This document shows positions 23,601 to 34,118 of a stretch of 64,000 nucleotides of DNA, one piece after another. The notes below the pieces were generated by a model. It was not told the DNA's origin, searched no databases, and saw only the letters and a list, made by a program, of their open reading frames with translations. The stretch is from Buddleja alternifolia (lineage: Eukaryota; Streptophyta; Magnoliopsida; Lamiales; Scrophulariaceae), in the NCBI GenBank assembly GCA_019426215.1, contig CM033396.1, positions 30,609,154 to 30,673,153 of the forward strand, given 5' to 3'. The first letter of the stretch is position 1, and every line of letters begins with the position of its first letter. The position numbers were made by a program, and so were the translations under genes.

Positions 23601-24035
23601 GCAACTATATTGGAGGGCTTGTCATCGCTCAGGTCGCTATTATTTCAAAACTGCAAGAAACTGAAGCCCTTGTTGGGGCCATTGCAAAGCGCCACAGCTC
23701 TTCAGTGTTTGTTAATAAATGGGTGCCCTGAGATGGATTATTTGCCCGATAGTTTGCAACGACTAAGTTGTCTCAAAAGTTTGAGCATATGGAATTGTGA
23801 AGGATTACGTTCTTTGCCAAATTGGCTGGGGAGCATTGAATCTTTATCGGAAATGAGGATATGGGATTGCGAAAACTTGGAAAACTTGCGAAAACTCAAG
23901 GATCTTAAGTCACTGAGAAGGCTGGATATAATAGAATGTCCAGATTTAGAGAAGAGATGCAAGAAACCGAAGGGTGAAGATTGGCCAAAAGTGTTGCATA
24001 TCAACAAGAAGGCTATACAGCGCTTGGATCAATAG
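20649..24035 (+). CDS. CC-NB-LRR disease resistance protein (RGA-type), 1128 aa
   Basis: Intact single-exon gene, as is common for this class; start context AAACATGGG. Residues 1-170 form an Rx-type coiled-coil domain with an EDVID-like segment CDVENILDRI at 74-83. The NB-ARC domain follows: P-loop GMGGLGKTT at 194-202 (Lys200), kinase 2 LLVLDDVW at 269-276, RNBS-B VTTR, GGVPLA at 359-364, CFAYCCIFP (RNBS-D), and MHD at 486-488. Leucine-rich repeats run from about 540 to 1110 with LxxLxxLxIxxC-type units, including a late block of short regular repeats (LKSLSIDSC, LETLDISSC, LKSLSIWNC). All switch motifs are present, so it should be able to bind ATP/ADP and act as a cytoplasmic immune receptor. 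The recognised pathogen cannot be told from sequence. Length fits the RGA1-4 family (about 1000-1200 aa). Upstream lies a duplicated promoter without a gene, a sign of past tandem copies. Confidence 0.95.
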   Translation: MGDALVSAVVQTVLGNLNSVALQEIGLFWGLENELNKLQSIFTTIQLVIHDAELKQRKSLVIQNWLRRLKIAACDVENILDRIATEGLRRSLDSKRGMQFQFRNNPLMFRLKMAHKVRNIREKLDAIAEERVKFHLGEGVIENGYGDGLVSRETSSLVNEFEIYGREEEKEMIVGEVLDEMLERDDLSVYAIWGMGGLGKTTLAQMVYNDERMETRFELRIWVCVSDDFSIKRLVRAIIESIEGGGCNISELDPLQRLVQERLRGKRFLLVLDDVWSENHRQWDELKEVLRCGSKGSVLMVTTRIEKIALMMATIATHHIGYLSEDDSWSLFKKRAFTTGEVGDKNLVAIGKVIVRKCGGVPLAINALGSLMRFKSHESEWLAIKGSEIWHLSDDDNAILPALRLSYDNLLPQMRQCFAYCCIFPKDYVMEENQLIQLWMANGFFLPSVGQTDLHLTGHLIFKELVWRSFFQDVQINYRGNKTCKMHDLMHDLALSIMGHETYTLERGKVMKIPKTLLHLSFDSGSSSRAILDNKSKFKLSIDDSLRSLIVHGGEVPCLREGFSSFLSKQKYLRALDVGRCFIEKLPNIVCKLEHLRYLTMSCQNLKRLPESLTCLLNLQTLNFTDSGELLELPKGMKAMKNLWFLEIETFHSLRCSPPGLGDLTCLRGLSVFIVGQDASRQIDQLKELNLGGKLSIQGLNNVRNLEDAKSANMMAKKNLTSLSLCWTNDIKRSSAEEHFEAVLEGLEPHHNLEKICIKSYQGSTFPKWMTLACENLKEISLENCRRCDRLPPFGKLPSLTCLTLFGMDSIKNLDAEWHGDGESLFSALTSLTIRGMPNLEKWILADSIESFPRLEYLDINGCPKLTGLPFLPTLTNLSISDSSVRLLSSITSLTSLTSLTLFGFSDLNVFPEGLLQSHNTLEKLRISALPVKTLSRVLDNLSALKSLSIDSCSNLESLPEGLKSLNSLETLDISSCDGLKSFPATILEGLSSLRSLLFQNCKKLKPLLGPLQSATALQCLLINGCPEMDYLPDSLQRLSCLKSLSIWNCEGLRSLPNWLGSIESLSEMRIWDCENLENLRKLKDLKSLRRLDIIECPDLEKRCKKPKGEDWPKVLHINKKAIQRLDQ

Positions 24036-24336
24036 CTGAGAAGAAAGATTGAAGTTGCAAATTATGGGTCTTGTCGATGATGTCACCTCATTTGCCTTTT
24101 CTTTTTCTATTCTTTTTGTTTTTCCTTTTTCTTTTCCACTTTTTATATTGAAATTGAAGAACCGTTTTTTTTTCTTTTTGGCTTGCTCATCTACGGTTGA
24201 ATTAGTTAGATAATATTTATATGGTCGGGTTCAGCATGATTTTATCCAAAATTCAAACTGATTCGACCCATATGAGTGGACCGAAAACTAAATCAAAATT
24301 TTACAATTGTATCTCTAAACTAAGGGATTCGGGTAG
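24036..24336. other. 3' flank of the NLR gene, no further gene
   Basis: T-rich probable 3'UTR (TTTGCCTTTTCTTTTTCTAT near 24091), then AT-rich spacer. Confidence 0.5.
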
Positions 24337-24570
24337 GTCAGGTTAGATTATATTTTAATTATAGTCGCGCACAACTTAAATTATTGATATTTTAACTAAA
24401 AGAAAGATATAAAATATAAAAAATCTTAATATTATTCGCTCATAATTCAAATTATTTAGTCTTTTGAATAATGCTAAATCTAAGCTATTTAAAATTTTAC
24501 TATCATTAGCATTTTCAGTTACAACATTAAATAATTTAATTTGTGAGCGAATGGAATTAAAATATAATCC
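24337..24570. mobile_element. MITE with AGATTATATTTTAATT ends
   Basis: GGTTAGATTATATTTTAATT at about 24342 is the inverted partner of AATTAAAATATAATCCAACT at about 24557. The pairing continues inward through TCGCGCACAACTTAAATTAT and its counterpart near 24535. It measures about 230 bp and has no coding capacity. Confidence 0.65.
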
Positions 24571-25740
24571 AACTCAACATGTTTGTAATCTTCGACTTGA
24601 AGATATAAGTATCTGATTTTAGGTTAATTTTTAATTGATTCATACGGATCACATTAAATTATCCTTGAAAATTCCTTAAATCTTTAAAATGATAAATCAA
24701 AAAGAAAAAAACAAGAAAAGGAAAACAAAATTGGAAAAGGAGTAAAAGAAACCCTCCCCCCACCCAAAACACAAAAAGAAAACTAGAAATAAAAATGTTC
24801 GGCGTCAACAAAACCGTTTGCAATTTTTGATATGAATTATCTTACAAAAATTCCTGAAATTTTTAAAACAAAATTGAAAAAGCACTAAAGAAAAAATTCC
24901 CGATTTTTGATATTCATACTGTTTTTTAGAATCTTGTATCTATATATTAATTGCAAGCTTGAGCCAAGAGTCCATAAAATTTGTCATTTGTCAATTTTTT
25001 CGTGTGATGGAATATCGGGATAACTATTGATTTTTCTGATGCAAACCAAAAATCGATCAATTAAAATATATGTTTGGATAGACTATGTTTGCTCGAGAGG
25101 CAATTGAATTGGCGGTTAACAGGGGTTGGTCATCTATTATAATTAAGGAGATTGCAGTTATTCAGAAGTTTCTGTGAAAACAGTAAGATTTTTCTAATAT
25201 TAGTTCGATCATCTCGGACGCCCTCTTTTTAGCTTCTCATTTTTTTTTTGGTCATTTTTCCCATATTCGTAGGTCGGGCATTCGATTGCTCATAGTTTTG
25301 CTGGACTCGTGTCATCTTTTCGTGATGGTTTTGTTTTTCTTCTCTATTGGAGCAAATTCATTTAAAACCTATGTTCAATTTGTTTCATACATATAAATAC
25401 AATATTATCAATTTATCATGAATGCTATGTAATTTGTTGAATTGCCGCACACTAGTTGCAAAGATAGAGTCATAACTATGATGCAGGCTATATGATAGAA
25501 CATTTAATTTAGTACTCCTTCAATTAATAAATAAGGAATTTATTATTAAAAATATTTCACTTTGAATAAGGAAAAAATATATTCCTGCGCCAAGATAATT
25601 GCAATCCTCATAATTTTACTCGGCGAACAATAATCATGAATTAAAATATAAAATCCATACTTCCGTATTCCGCATCTAAGATTACTCTTTTATGGCTAAA
25701 TAAATAGCTTCCCAAAAAAACAATTCCCGTCTCCATATAC
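24571..25740. other. Intergenic spacer, no gene seen
   Basis: AT-rich, with no open frame of family similarity. The right end probably includes the 3'UTR of the minus-strand gene that follows. Confidence 0.5.
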
Positions 25741-25849
25741 ACCAATAATCAGTGAGTTCGTGAAAGATGACAATAAACCTACAGCTATTTCAAACAACTT
25801 CATCTCCAAAGAAACCAAAACACCATTTAAAGTAGACAATTACTTGATG

Positions 25850-26164
25850 CTAAAAGAATTTAAGTTTTCCTTTAGCAGCAGATGCTTTTGCCAGCTGCAA
25901 TTCACAAGCTGCTTTTTGAGCACTCGCCAGCCCAGAACACGAACCATCACCCGCAAAAGTGACAGCAAAGTAAAGATAAATAGTGCATAGAAATGCAAGT
26001 AGAACAAGAGCAGTAAGAAGGAAGCGGTGTCGCTGAATGAGAGTTGAACAGCTTCCCAATTCATCACCCCCTCTTGAGTACTGTCTCTTTAATGATGGTG
26101 GAGAGAATGCCGTCTGTGACTGAGACCTTCGATGAGGTGAGGTTATTACGGCGTCGAGAGCCAT
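25850..26164 (-). CDS. Small single-pass membrane protein, 104 aa
   Basis: Single coding exon on the minus strand, starting MALDAVITSPHRRSQSQTAF. The N-terminal half is basic and Ser-rich, hence probably cytosolic. Residues about 47-70 (RFLLTALVLLAFLCTIYLYF) form one clear membrane segment. A short tail with two cysteines (CSGL, ACEL) and a basic end KGKLKFF follows. It resembles a conserved small plant membrane protein of unknown function that I recall from several genomes but cannot name. The ATG follows a minus-strand acceptor TTCTGGCAG (near 26185), and a donor TTTT|GTAAG lies near 27868. A leader exon around 27869-27950 and a 5'UTR intron of about 1.7 kb are therefore likely. Intact. Confidence 0.7.
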   Translation of the reverse strand: MALDAVITSPHRRSQSQTAFSPPSLKRQYSRGGDELGSCSTLIQRHRFLLTALVLLAFLCTIYLYFAVTFAGDGSCSGLASAQKAACELQLAKASAAKGKLKFF

Positions 26165-26187
26165 AGTTTACACAACTGAGCTGCCTG

Positions 26188-27868
26188 CCAGAAGACAAGG
26201 GCAAGAAATATTCCACTATATTCATTTAAATGAGTAGGAGATCAAAATTAAGTATTATGTCGAGACCAAAAGTATTTCGAACAGAAAATAGACATATATG
26301 ATGGTATCAAACACTAGTTTGAAGTTAAATGAAAAGAAGATAACTGCCAGAATTCTTTTCTAGAAGCCAAAAACTCGGAAGAAACTATAAGAACTACGAT
26401 GCAAACGATAAGAAATGTTGAAAGCTCTCTACATATGCATCAGTAGACAACATTAAAGTGTAAAAGTGACTATGAATCATTTTTCACATCCGGATAAAGC
26501 GAGAGAGAACGAAAACTCTATGATGTTGCTACATAGAAAGTGGGGAGTTATTCTATTTATTAACATAGGAAAATGAGGAGCAAAGAAGAGAAAAAAATTC
26601 CTTAAGTAAGACAAGTCAGATGCCAAAACTATGAGAAGGTCAAATTGTTAAGAGTTGATTATTATCTTTTTGATTTTATAGAATAAAGAATACAAAGAAA
26701 TTTTTTGGTTATAAGTCAATCAGAAATAGGAATTCCGGTGGGTATATAATGATAGAAGAGGCCGTCGGTTGATTGTAATCTAAATGTGACTTTGAAACAA
26801 CTGTATTCTTTAGAAGAAATGCAGCAGTTCGAAACATAACAATATCAATAAGAATGGCATAAGAGAATAGGATGAACTCAGTATTGTTCAACTGTAACAG
26901 GTGGCGTGCAGGCAATTTGGAAGTTTGCGATGAACCGGACAATGCATCAAAGTAACATTTCTTTAAGGTAAAGTCCCTAAAGGTACACCGTACATGATCA
27001 ATGGGGCAACGCATCCTTCACAAATAATGTTCCAAATATTCCTTTTCTTTAATATTATCTCAAGAAAAGCTTTGGTCACATGATATCATGAGCTGCAAGT
27101 GCAAATTTATCATGAACTGCAAATGCAAAGATATCATGATAGGGCCACCCGAAGAGAGTAGGAGCTTCATCAATACTTCTATATCAGAATGGATTTTCAT
27201 ATACTAATAGCCTAAAAGCTCCATCAAAAATCCAGTACTCTATTCTTTTCATTCCTTTTGCTCGGGTATTAATTTCTTTGAATAGGGCATTCATATGGTG
27301 CAGATGGATTGCATAAAGCACACCAAACCTCATAAAGAAAAGCACAGATCATCCATTTAGCATGACATTTGCAAACAACACCACAAAATGCCTGAATATC
27401 TCTTTACCAAATTCAGATGCCAATTTCTAATTAAAAAAATTGATAGCAAAACCAAAATCTACGTAAATAGAGTCCTCGAAAATGAATCTCCCCTATATCT
27501 TCACTTTTCTCTTATCAGATCAAGCAAAACAAAAACCTCAAGAATCAAAATCTAACTACACCAGCACAAACTGACCAACAAATCCACCCAAAGAGCAGCA
27601 ATATTCGAATCGCACATCGAATTACTATAAACTTAAGTTTGATTTAAACTCCAAATCACATTCATCGATTTCTAATTGGCAAACGAATTAACTCGATCTA
27701 CCAGTTGGCTAAAATCAGCAGATACTAACAACGAACAAGCTCGATCACAAATTGCAATTATCATAAATTATCCAAAACAATATAACACGAAACATTCAAC
27801 AAAAATCAGCAAAAAAAAGCAACAGATCTGGTAGAAATCACAACTATAAATCAAAAAAAAAAAACTTA
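26188..27868 (-). other. Likely 5'UTR intron of the small membrane-protein gene
   Basis: Bounded by minus-strand consensus splice sites. No coding capacity of note inside. Near 27070-27140 a short direct repeat of TCATGA(G/A)CTGCAA(G/A)TGCAAA occurs twice. Long leader introns often raise expression in plants; for this gene that is inference. Confidence 0.45.
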
Positions 27869-28244
27869 CAAAATGACGACGAATGGAGCTCCCCAACCTA
27901 CGATCCCAGCCGGTGTGACAATGACGCCCTTCCGCAACGAGAATTTCCTTTAAACCAAAAAAGAAAAGGTAGAGAAAAATCTATATTTCAATTTCCTTCA
28001 AGAACATTCAATAATCATTCAACTGTATCTCAATTTATTTTTTCCTAATTATCCTATTTTCGTTGGAGGGGGCACGCACTTGGCACTTTCCAATAGACAT
28101 AAAAAAGAAGAAAAGAAAAGGGAATGGGCGAGTTTATTGTTTGATTGGGAGGACAATTTATTTGGACTAAGTATGACCCCTGCTAGCGATGTAGGGTCAA
28201 ATTTTAACTAGTCAATCGACATAGTTCTATTCTATGTAGTGGGG

Positions 28245-28254
28245 CATTGAGTTA
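28245..28254. repeat. Left target-site duplication of the MULE
   Basis: CATTGAGTTA, matching CATTGTGTTA at 43160-43169 with one mismatch. Mutator elements make 9-bp duplications; the exact 9 of these 10 positions cannot be chosen. Confidence 0.7.
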
Positions 28255-28318
28255 GAGAAATTTAAATAAATAATATAAAACTAAATTAAAAATTAGAAAA
28301 TACCACAAAAAATGGTGG

Positions 28319-28690
28319 CTTTGTTTGTTTCTATTTTGAAACATATTTTGGCCAAAATTTTGGTCAAACTCGTTTGGCTTATCCATTTTGCACCAAATAT
28401 GTATTTTTTGGCCAAACATTTCTGATAGCTAAATTGCCTACTTTACACCCTTCTCCACTTTTGGCTTACTTTTTTGTATTATATAAATATTTTTCAATCA
28501 TCAACTAATTATAAACATAATTTTTCAGACAAAAATTTACGTGATTTGACTACTACAGTAACTTTTGTCACTTATGAATATAAAATCAAACACAAAACCA
28601 AACACATTTTCACCAAAGTGCACAACTCCCAATAAAAATTTTCACCAAAATTTTCATAAAAAAAACCCTCCAAAATAGAAACAAACATAG
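28319..28690. mobile_element. MITE nested in the left MULE end
   Basis: The ends CTTTGTTTGTTTCTATTTTG and CAAAATAGAAACAAACATAG are inverted repeats with one difference. The 372 bp are absent from the right MULE end, where GGTGG is followed directly by AAATCAGGATCTAGC. No clean target duplication is visible. Confidence 0.65.
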
Positions 28691-28713
28691 TTTGTGCTTT
28701 TCAGATTTTAGCA

Positions 28714-28917
28714 TGTTACGACATAGGGTATGTCGTAACAGCGGTGTTACGACATCTATCGTAACACATTTTATTTATTTTTTTAAATAAATTCTGGTGT
28801 TACGACATGGAGTATGTCGTAACACCATCGTAACATCTATTTTCCTTTTTTTTTTTCAAATATTGTGTCAGCTCGGCTGACAATGAACAGTGAGACGACA
28901 TAGCATATGTCGTCTCA
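28714..28917. promoter_or_regulatory. Left subterminal array of GTTACGACATA palindromes
   Basis: Four palindromes: 28714-28740 (arms TGTTACGACATA), 28744-28767 (GTGTTACGA), 28796-28826 (GGTGTTACGACAT) and 28891-28917 (TGAGACGACATA). Spacers are 2-6 bp. The matching array is at 42739-43080. Position and repetition suggest transposase-binding sites. The array precedes the transposase leader, so it may also act as promoter element. This role is inference. Confidence 0.6.
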
Positions 28918-29659
28918 TTATTCACACATTTTTTTCCCTTTCTCTTTTCTTTCTCTTTCTTCTCTTATTTCTCTTCTCTTTCTTCACGTCAAATTTTTCA
29001 CTCTAATTTTCACCACCATTGTCGACAAGCACTATTTTTTCTTCAAAATTTGTTCGTCAACTACAAAATTAAGGTAATTCTATGTATTATACTGTGCGTT
29101 TTACTTAAATTTTGAGTTAATATATTATTTTTTATTTTATTATAATGTGGGTTCAAAACTTGAATTTTTAGGTATAAATTCAATTAGTTAGTTATAATTT
29201 TTGGATTATTTGGTATAACTCTTGAATATGTTGGTATTATTAATAGGTTTTATTTAGACTTTTAGGTTAAATTTTGATCCTAAGGTATAGTGTAAATTTT
29301 TAGTGTTTTTTTTTTATGGTTTAAAATTTGATATAAGTGTTAGTTTGTAATTGTGTAGAAATTTAAGTATAATTTCAGAGATATAATTTTGATTTTATTG
29401 TTAGGGTTTAAATTTTCATATAAATTGCAAATGAAATTTCAAATGTTTAGGTTTACATAGTATATATAATTTCGAATGAGTAGTTATAATTTTTAGGTTT
29501 AATTTGTAATATAAAAGTATAGTTTGTATATATAAATTCTAATTTTGTAGGTATATAATTTCCAATTTTATGCATAATTTGTAGGTATTATTTTATTTTT
29601 TTATTATAATTTTAAATTTAGTGCTTATTTGTGGTTTGAATTTTGATATTATATAGAAA

Positions 29660-32600
29660 ATGTCGAGGGCGAACACAGTTGACGTTTTGGTATATATGGA
29701 TGGTCAAATTATTGAAGACTCAAATTCAGTGAGATATAACACTCGTCCAAGCACTAACATGAGAATATCTCGTACGATCATATACGCTGAATCGTTGGAG
29801 AAGTTATATGCGAGAACAAAAACTGATCAGAATAATTTTTCATTAAAAGTAATTATAAAGTTTGAATTTGAAAAGAGAAATGTGATGAGGGAGAGCACAA
29901 TGGAGATCAAAGATGATGAAACTTTAGCGCTTTTCTTGGATCCTAACATTGTTGATAAATTCATCGAGCTTTATATTGAGAAAGAACCAATCCAACATCA
30001 GAGTCAAAATAGTTCGTTGTTAGCCCAAGTGACGTCATTAATGCCACCCCAGTTCATGTCGTACTTTACAAAGCCCTCAGTTCCCGATTTGAATATGCAG
30101 TCACAAACTCCATTCATGTCATATTTTACACAGCCCACAATACCAGATTTAAATACGCAGTAGCAATCACACGTGTTGGAAAATCGTGAGTATCATGATT
30201 TTTTTTCAAGTGGTTTGGGAAGTTCTACAATTTACGATTTGCATCAAGGTAGTTTATTCTTTTATTTACATTATGTAGTTTATTTTTAAATTTCATATTT
30301 GTGTACTTTTCTTTGCAGAATTGTAAAATGATTTAACCTTTTTGTGATTTGCATTTTTAGGTGCTTCTACATCGGGTCATTTGTTTGGTCGTTTTCAAAA
30401 TGTACAAAATTCCCCTTTAGATTTTGTAATTCCTGATGTGGAAGTAGGTAATTATGAATCTTCTAATAAGTTTTTTCAATTGTTGTATTCCTTTTTTTCG
30501 TGATTTGTTATTCTTATTTTTACAAAGTGTCACAATATTTCTTTTTAAAGGTCCGTCTAGGCAAAATTTCCCATTGGAGAATCGTCGTTTGAGGAATTTT
30601 GTAGTTTCTGACGTGGAAGCAGGTAATTATAAATCTTCTAATAAGTTTCATAATTGTTGTTTATTCCTTTGATTCATAACTTGTTATTCTTATTTTTACA
30701 TAATATCGTCATATTTATCCTTAATTGCAGGTCCGTCTAGACAAAGCCATCATGACTTTGAGCAACCCAATTTTGGGTTTAGAGATTTTGCAGACATTGG
30801 GAATGATGATAATGGAAGTGACGATGACAGTCGTGATTCTGACTGTTCGATCCATCATCATACAGATGCCGAGTTGGAACAACAGCGCAACAATGGATGA
30901 GGATGAAGATGATCATGATAATAATGTACCGATGAATGAAGATGTCCCTCCCACAAGAGCCGAAGAAAGACTTCATGAAGTGCTCCCATTCAATTCCACC
31001 ACATACCCAGAAGTAGAAGGAGATTCACTCTATCGACAAAGTTCAGGTTTGAGCAGGAGAATAATTTATGATGATGCGAAAGGCAGTCTTTTTAAGGGCC
31101 AAGTTTTTTACAACAAACTCAGCTTGCAAGCAGTGGTGAAAAACTACCACGTGCAGCACGCACAGCGCGAGTTTAAGGTCATAATTAGTAATCCGAGGGT
31201 GTATGCTGTAGAATGCAAAAATGGATGCCCTTTTAAACTGCGGTGAGCTTTGTTGAAGAATACTAACTTTTGAAAAATTACAAGGTATGAAGGGGCACAC
31301 ACATGTTTTGCTGAAGATTGTTCCAAGAACCACTTTAACTTGGACATAAACACGATTGCAAATGAAATTCTACCTGAAGTTAGGAAGGATCCGTCATACA
31401 AAGTCAGTCTAATTGTACTAACAGTGCAGAAAAAATGGAAATTTGATATTTCATATGGGAAAGCTTGGTACAGTTTGCGACGTGCAAATGAGATTATATA
31501 TGGGACGTGGAAGGAGTCCGTTACAAGGTTGCCTAAATTTTGGGAGCAATGAAGAAGTGAAATCCGGGGACGGTTGTTGAATGGCGGCACAAAAATCCTG
31601 ATCAAAATCCAAAAATGTTGAAATTTATGTTTTGGGCGTTCAAGCCATGTATAGATGGATTCCGAGATTGTCGACGAGTCATATGTGTTGACGGGACTCA
31701 TGTGTACGCACGCCACAAGGCTAAGTTGTTATGCGCATCAACTCTGGATGGAAATCAGAACATTTTGCCCCTAGCATTCGCTATTGTTGATAATGAGTCC
31801 AACGAGTCTTGATTATGGTTTCTGCAATTGATCTGCAAACATTTTTTGATGCCTGATGAAGGTGTTTGCCTTATTTCAGATCGTCATAAGGGCTTATTAA
31901 ATGCTACTCGATATATGGACGCGTTTACCCCTCCACTGGGAGCTCATAGATATTGCCTCCGACATGTGACTTCAAACTTTAATGCTCAATTCAAAAGTAA
32001 AGCCATGAAGGAATTCTGTTATGCGGCAGGTATGACACATAACCAACGAAAGTTTGACAAAGCAATGGAACTTATTGGTAATAAGGATCCAGTTGCGTTG
32101 AATTATCTGAAAGCTATCCCACGAGAAAAGTGGACACTGGCATATGATAGAGGGATGCGCGAAGGCATTATGACGACGAATATGGGAGAAAGCTTAAACA
32201 ATGTGTTGAAAGGTACTCGACATCTTCCACCCACATCAATTGTTGAGTGCACATTTTATCGTATTGTCCAATATTTTGCTGATCGAGTGCGAATGGCTCA
32301 TGCAATGAGGGCACAGCCTTTCACGACATATGCGTATAAAATGTACAATGAGTGGGACAAAAAATCTACAAATCACTGGGCAGAAGTTTTTTCTTGGCAG
32401 CATGAGACGGGTCACGTTAAAATAGGCCTGCAGATCGGGTCCGGTAATCATCATTACTCGGTCGACATCAAAGCTAAATATTGCTCTTGTGGAAAATGGA
32501 CTCTTCATCATATTCTGTGCTCACATGCAATAAAATTATGTACAAAATTACGGATTAGGTTGACCGAGCTTGTTGAAAAATATTATCTGACCTCCGAATA

Positions 32601-32757
32601 TTTGAAAACATACGAAGGGAGGCTCTACCCGTTGTTGGAATCACATTATTGGGATACTCTCAATTTTGAGTTGGTCCATGACCCTGATCTAAGGAAGCCA
32701 CCTACTGTAGGCCGGCAGCGGAACACTCGCATTCACAATGAGATGGACTGGCCATAG
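29660..32757 (+). pseudogene. mudrA: MULE transposase (mudrA-type), decayed
   Basis: Exons by eye: 29660-30248, 30361-30447, 30551-30622, and 30731 to 32757. The N-terminal MULE-type region (VDVLVYMDGQ) leads to a MuDR DNA-binding-type domain (FKGQVFYNKLSLQAVVKNY, VECKNGCPFKLR, EGAHTCF). The MULE catalytic core follows with CVDGTHVYA (first Asp), LISDRHKGL (second Asp) and CLRHV; the final Glu is not assigned. A SWIM-type zinc finger CSCGKW...HILCSHAIK closes the protein. Breaks: TAG at 30161, a frame change near 30890, TGA at about 31243 and 31288, TGA at 31550 plus a frame change, and TGA at 31810. The ATG follows the acceptor ending at 29656. The last 309 codons are still open, so decay is moderate. 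Confidence 0.88.
30434..30740 (+). repeat. Tandem exon-intron duplication inside mudrA
   Basis: The unit 'GACGTGGAAG-splice donor-intron-acceptor-GTCCGTCTAG' occurs twice: first with GATGTGGAAGTAG (30435) to GTCCGTCTAG (30551), then GACGTGGAAGCAG (30610) to GTCCGTCTAG (30731). The offset is about 175-180 bp, and the introns share AATCTTCTAATAAGTTT and TTGTTATTCTTATTTTTACA. Confidence 0.75.
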
Positions 32758-32808
32758 TTAGACTCAGATTAGACTCAAATAAAACAATCTTATGTAAAAA
32801 AAAAGAAG

Positions 32809-33357
32809 CTATTTTTTGTTGATTTTCGGGCTTGTATTTGGCATGTTTCTGTGCGTTTTTTGGCTATGACTTGAACATAAAAGTTGAAGGTGATGTTATG
32901 AAATTTATAAACAAGTAAGATTTGGCTCATTTCGATGCCCGAGTGAAGAAATATGGCCACACAAAACAGGCCCGTTTGGAAAGTTGTATGTTAAAAAACT
33001 GTTTTTGTTGATTTTCAGGCTTGTATTTGGCATGTTTCTGTGCGTTTTTTGGCTATGACTTGAACATAAAAGTTGAAGGTGATGTTATGAAATTCGTAAA
33101 AAGGTAAGATTTGACTCATTTCGATGCCCGAGTGAAGATATATGGCCACACAAAACAGGCCCATTTGGAAAGTTGTATGTTAAAAAACTATTTTTGTTGA
33201 TTTTCGGGCTTGTATTTGACATGTTTCTGTGCGTTTTTTGTCTACGACTTGAACATAAAAGTTAAAGGTGGTGTTATGAACTTTGTAAATAGGTAAAATT
33301 TGGCTCATTTTGATGCCCGAGTGAAGAATATGGCCATGCAAAACAGGCCCGTTTGAG
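32809..33357. repeat. Three direct repeats of about 190 bp after the transposase
   Basis: Units start at about 32809, 32999 and 33188, each beginning TGTTGATTTTC(G/A)GGCTTG and ending with AAACAGGCCC(G/A)TTTG. They share TGAACATAAAAGTTGAAGGT and GATGCCCGAGTGAAGA. No coding capacity. They may form the 3' region or terminator zone between the convergent transposase and small ORF. Confidence 0.85.
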
Positions 33358-33643
33358 CCAAATGAAAAATAGTTATGTTCAATTTTTTTTTTTGGCTTTT
33401 CTGGCTCTGAATAAAAAACTATTTATGCAAATTAGTCAATAATAAAAAATAATACATTGAAATTACAATACAATAAAAAAGTATTTATTCAAAACAGACC
33501 TACTTGACGCTCTTTCTCAACAATAATTACGTAATTTTTTTATTTTATTTTCTGGCTCAGAATATTTTTATTTTTTTTGCAAATTAGTCAATAATAAAAA
33601 ATAATTCATTGAAATTACAATACAATAAAAAACTCCATTCACT

Positions 33644-34079
33644 TTAGTCATCTTTATCTGACATGTAGTAGTCCGATCTGTATGAAGAATGAGTCAAAAC
33701 ATTTCGTATTTCACGACGTGTGAGTCTTTGGTCTCGTGCGAATGCAAGTTCTTCTGCAAGTTCAAGCATGTGATATCTACAACGATGTAAAATCATCCTG
33801 TTGTTTTCGATTCTTATTCTTGAAATAGCCCTCCTAAAATTTTCTTCACCATCTCTGGGCATCATCAAGGATACGTATTCGCACGCCAAGTCTTCGAAGA
33901 TCATTAACCAACTCCTCAGATTCGAGCACCCGATGAGCCCATTGCCTTCTGAGCCCACAATAATACTCAATAGGGTCCTCATTAACCAATTCCTCGTAGT
34001 CATCGTTTCTTTCTACTAATAACCATGTTTGTCGATGTCTAGAGCTATGATTATCTCCCATTTTCGTGTTGAATCTCAA
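33644..34079 (-). pseudogene. Small MULE-borne ORF, left member of a divergent pair (frameshifted)
   Basis: Minus strand, start at 34061 (MGDNHSSRHRQ) or 34079. The N-terminal frame (ending ...VLESEELVNDLRRLG) must shift near 33890-33960 to the frame that runs to the stop at 33644. That second part has LMMPRDGEE, RIRIENNRMILHR and ends SYRSDYYMSDKDD. The shift breaks this copy. The C-terminal half is homologous to the plus-strand ORF 34428-34874 (shared MPR, RIRxENNRM, YRSDxxMSD). Acidic and basic residues dominate; there is no membrane segment and no known domain I recognise. A TATA-like element lies at 34119-34125, suitably placed for a minus-strand promoter. Function unknown. Confidence 0.6.
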
Positions 34080-34118
34080 AATAATGTAACGTGAAGTGAT
34101 TTCTGGTGTGAATTCGGT

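Larger units (their letters stand above)
28255..29330 (+). repeat. Left long terminal inverted repeat of the MULE
   Basis: Apart from a nested MITE it pairs with 42270-43159 inverted. Matches include AGAAAATACCAC, AGCATGTTACGACATAG, GAATATGTTGGTAT and TTTTTAGTGTT. The inner part carries an untranslated leader ending near 29073, a donor AAG|GTAATT and the start of the intron leading to the transposase ATG. Confidence 0.85.

Noticed and set aside
20633..24007. Many antisense open frames over the NLR gene, up to 139 codons
   Set aside because: Mirror frames of a real, motif-bearing gene; none has family features or supporting signals.
32809..33357. Regular 190-bp repeats considered as a CRISPR-like array
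   Set aside because: No short repeat with unique spacers; the whole unit is repeated, and the host is a plant.
33801..34019. Plus-strand open frame opposite the left small ORF
   Set aside because: Antisense shadow; homology with the right small ORF supports only the minus-strand reading.
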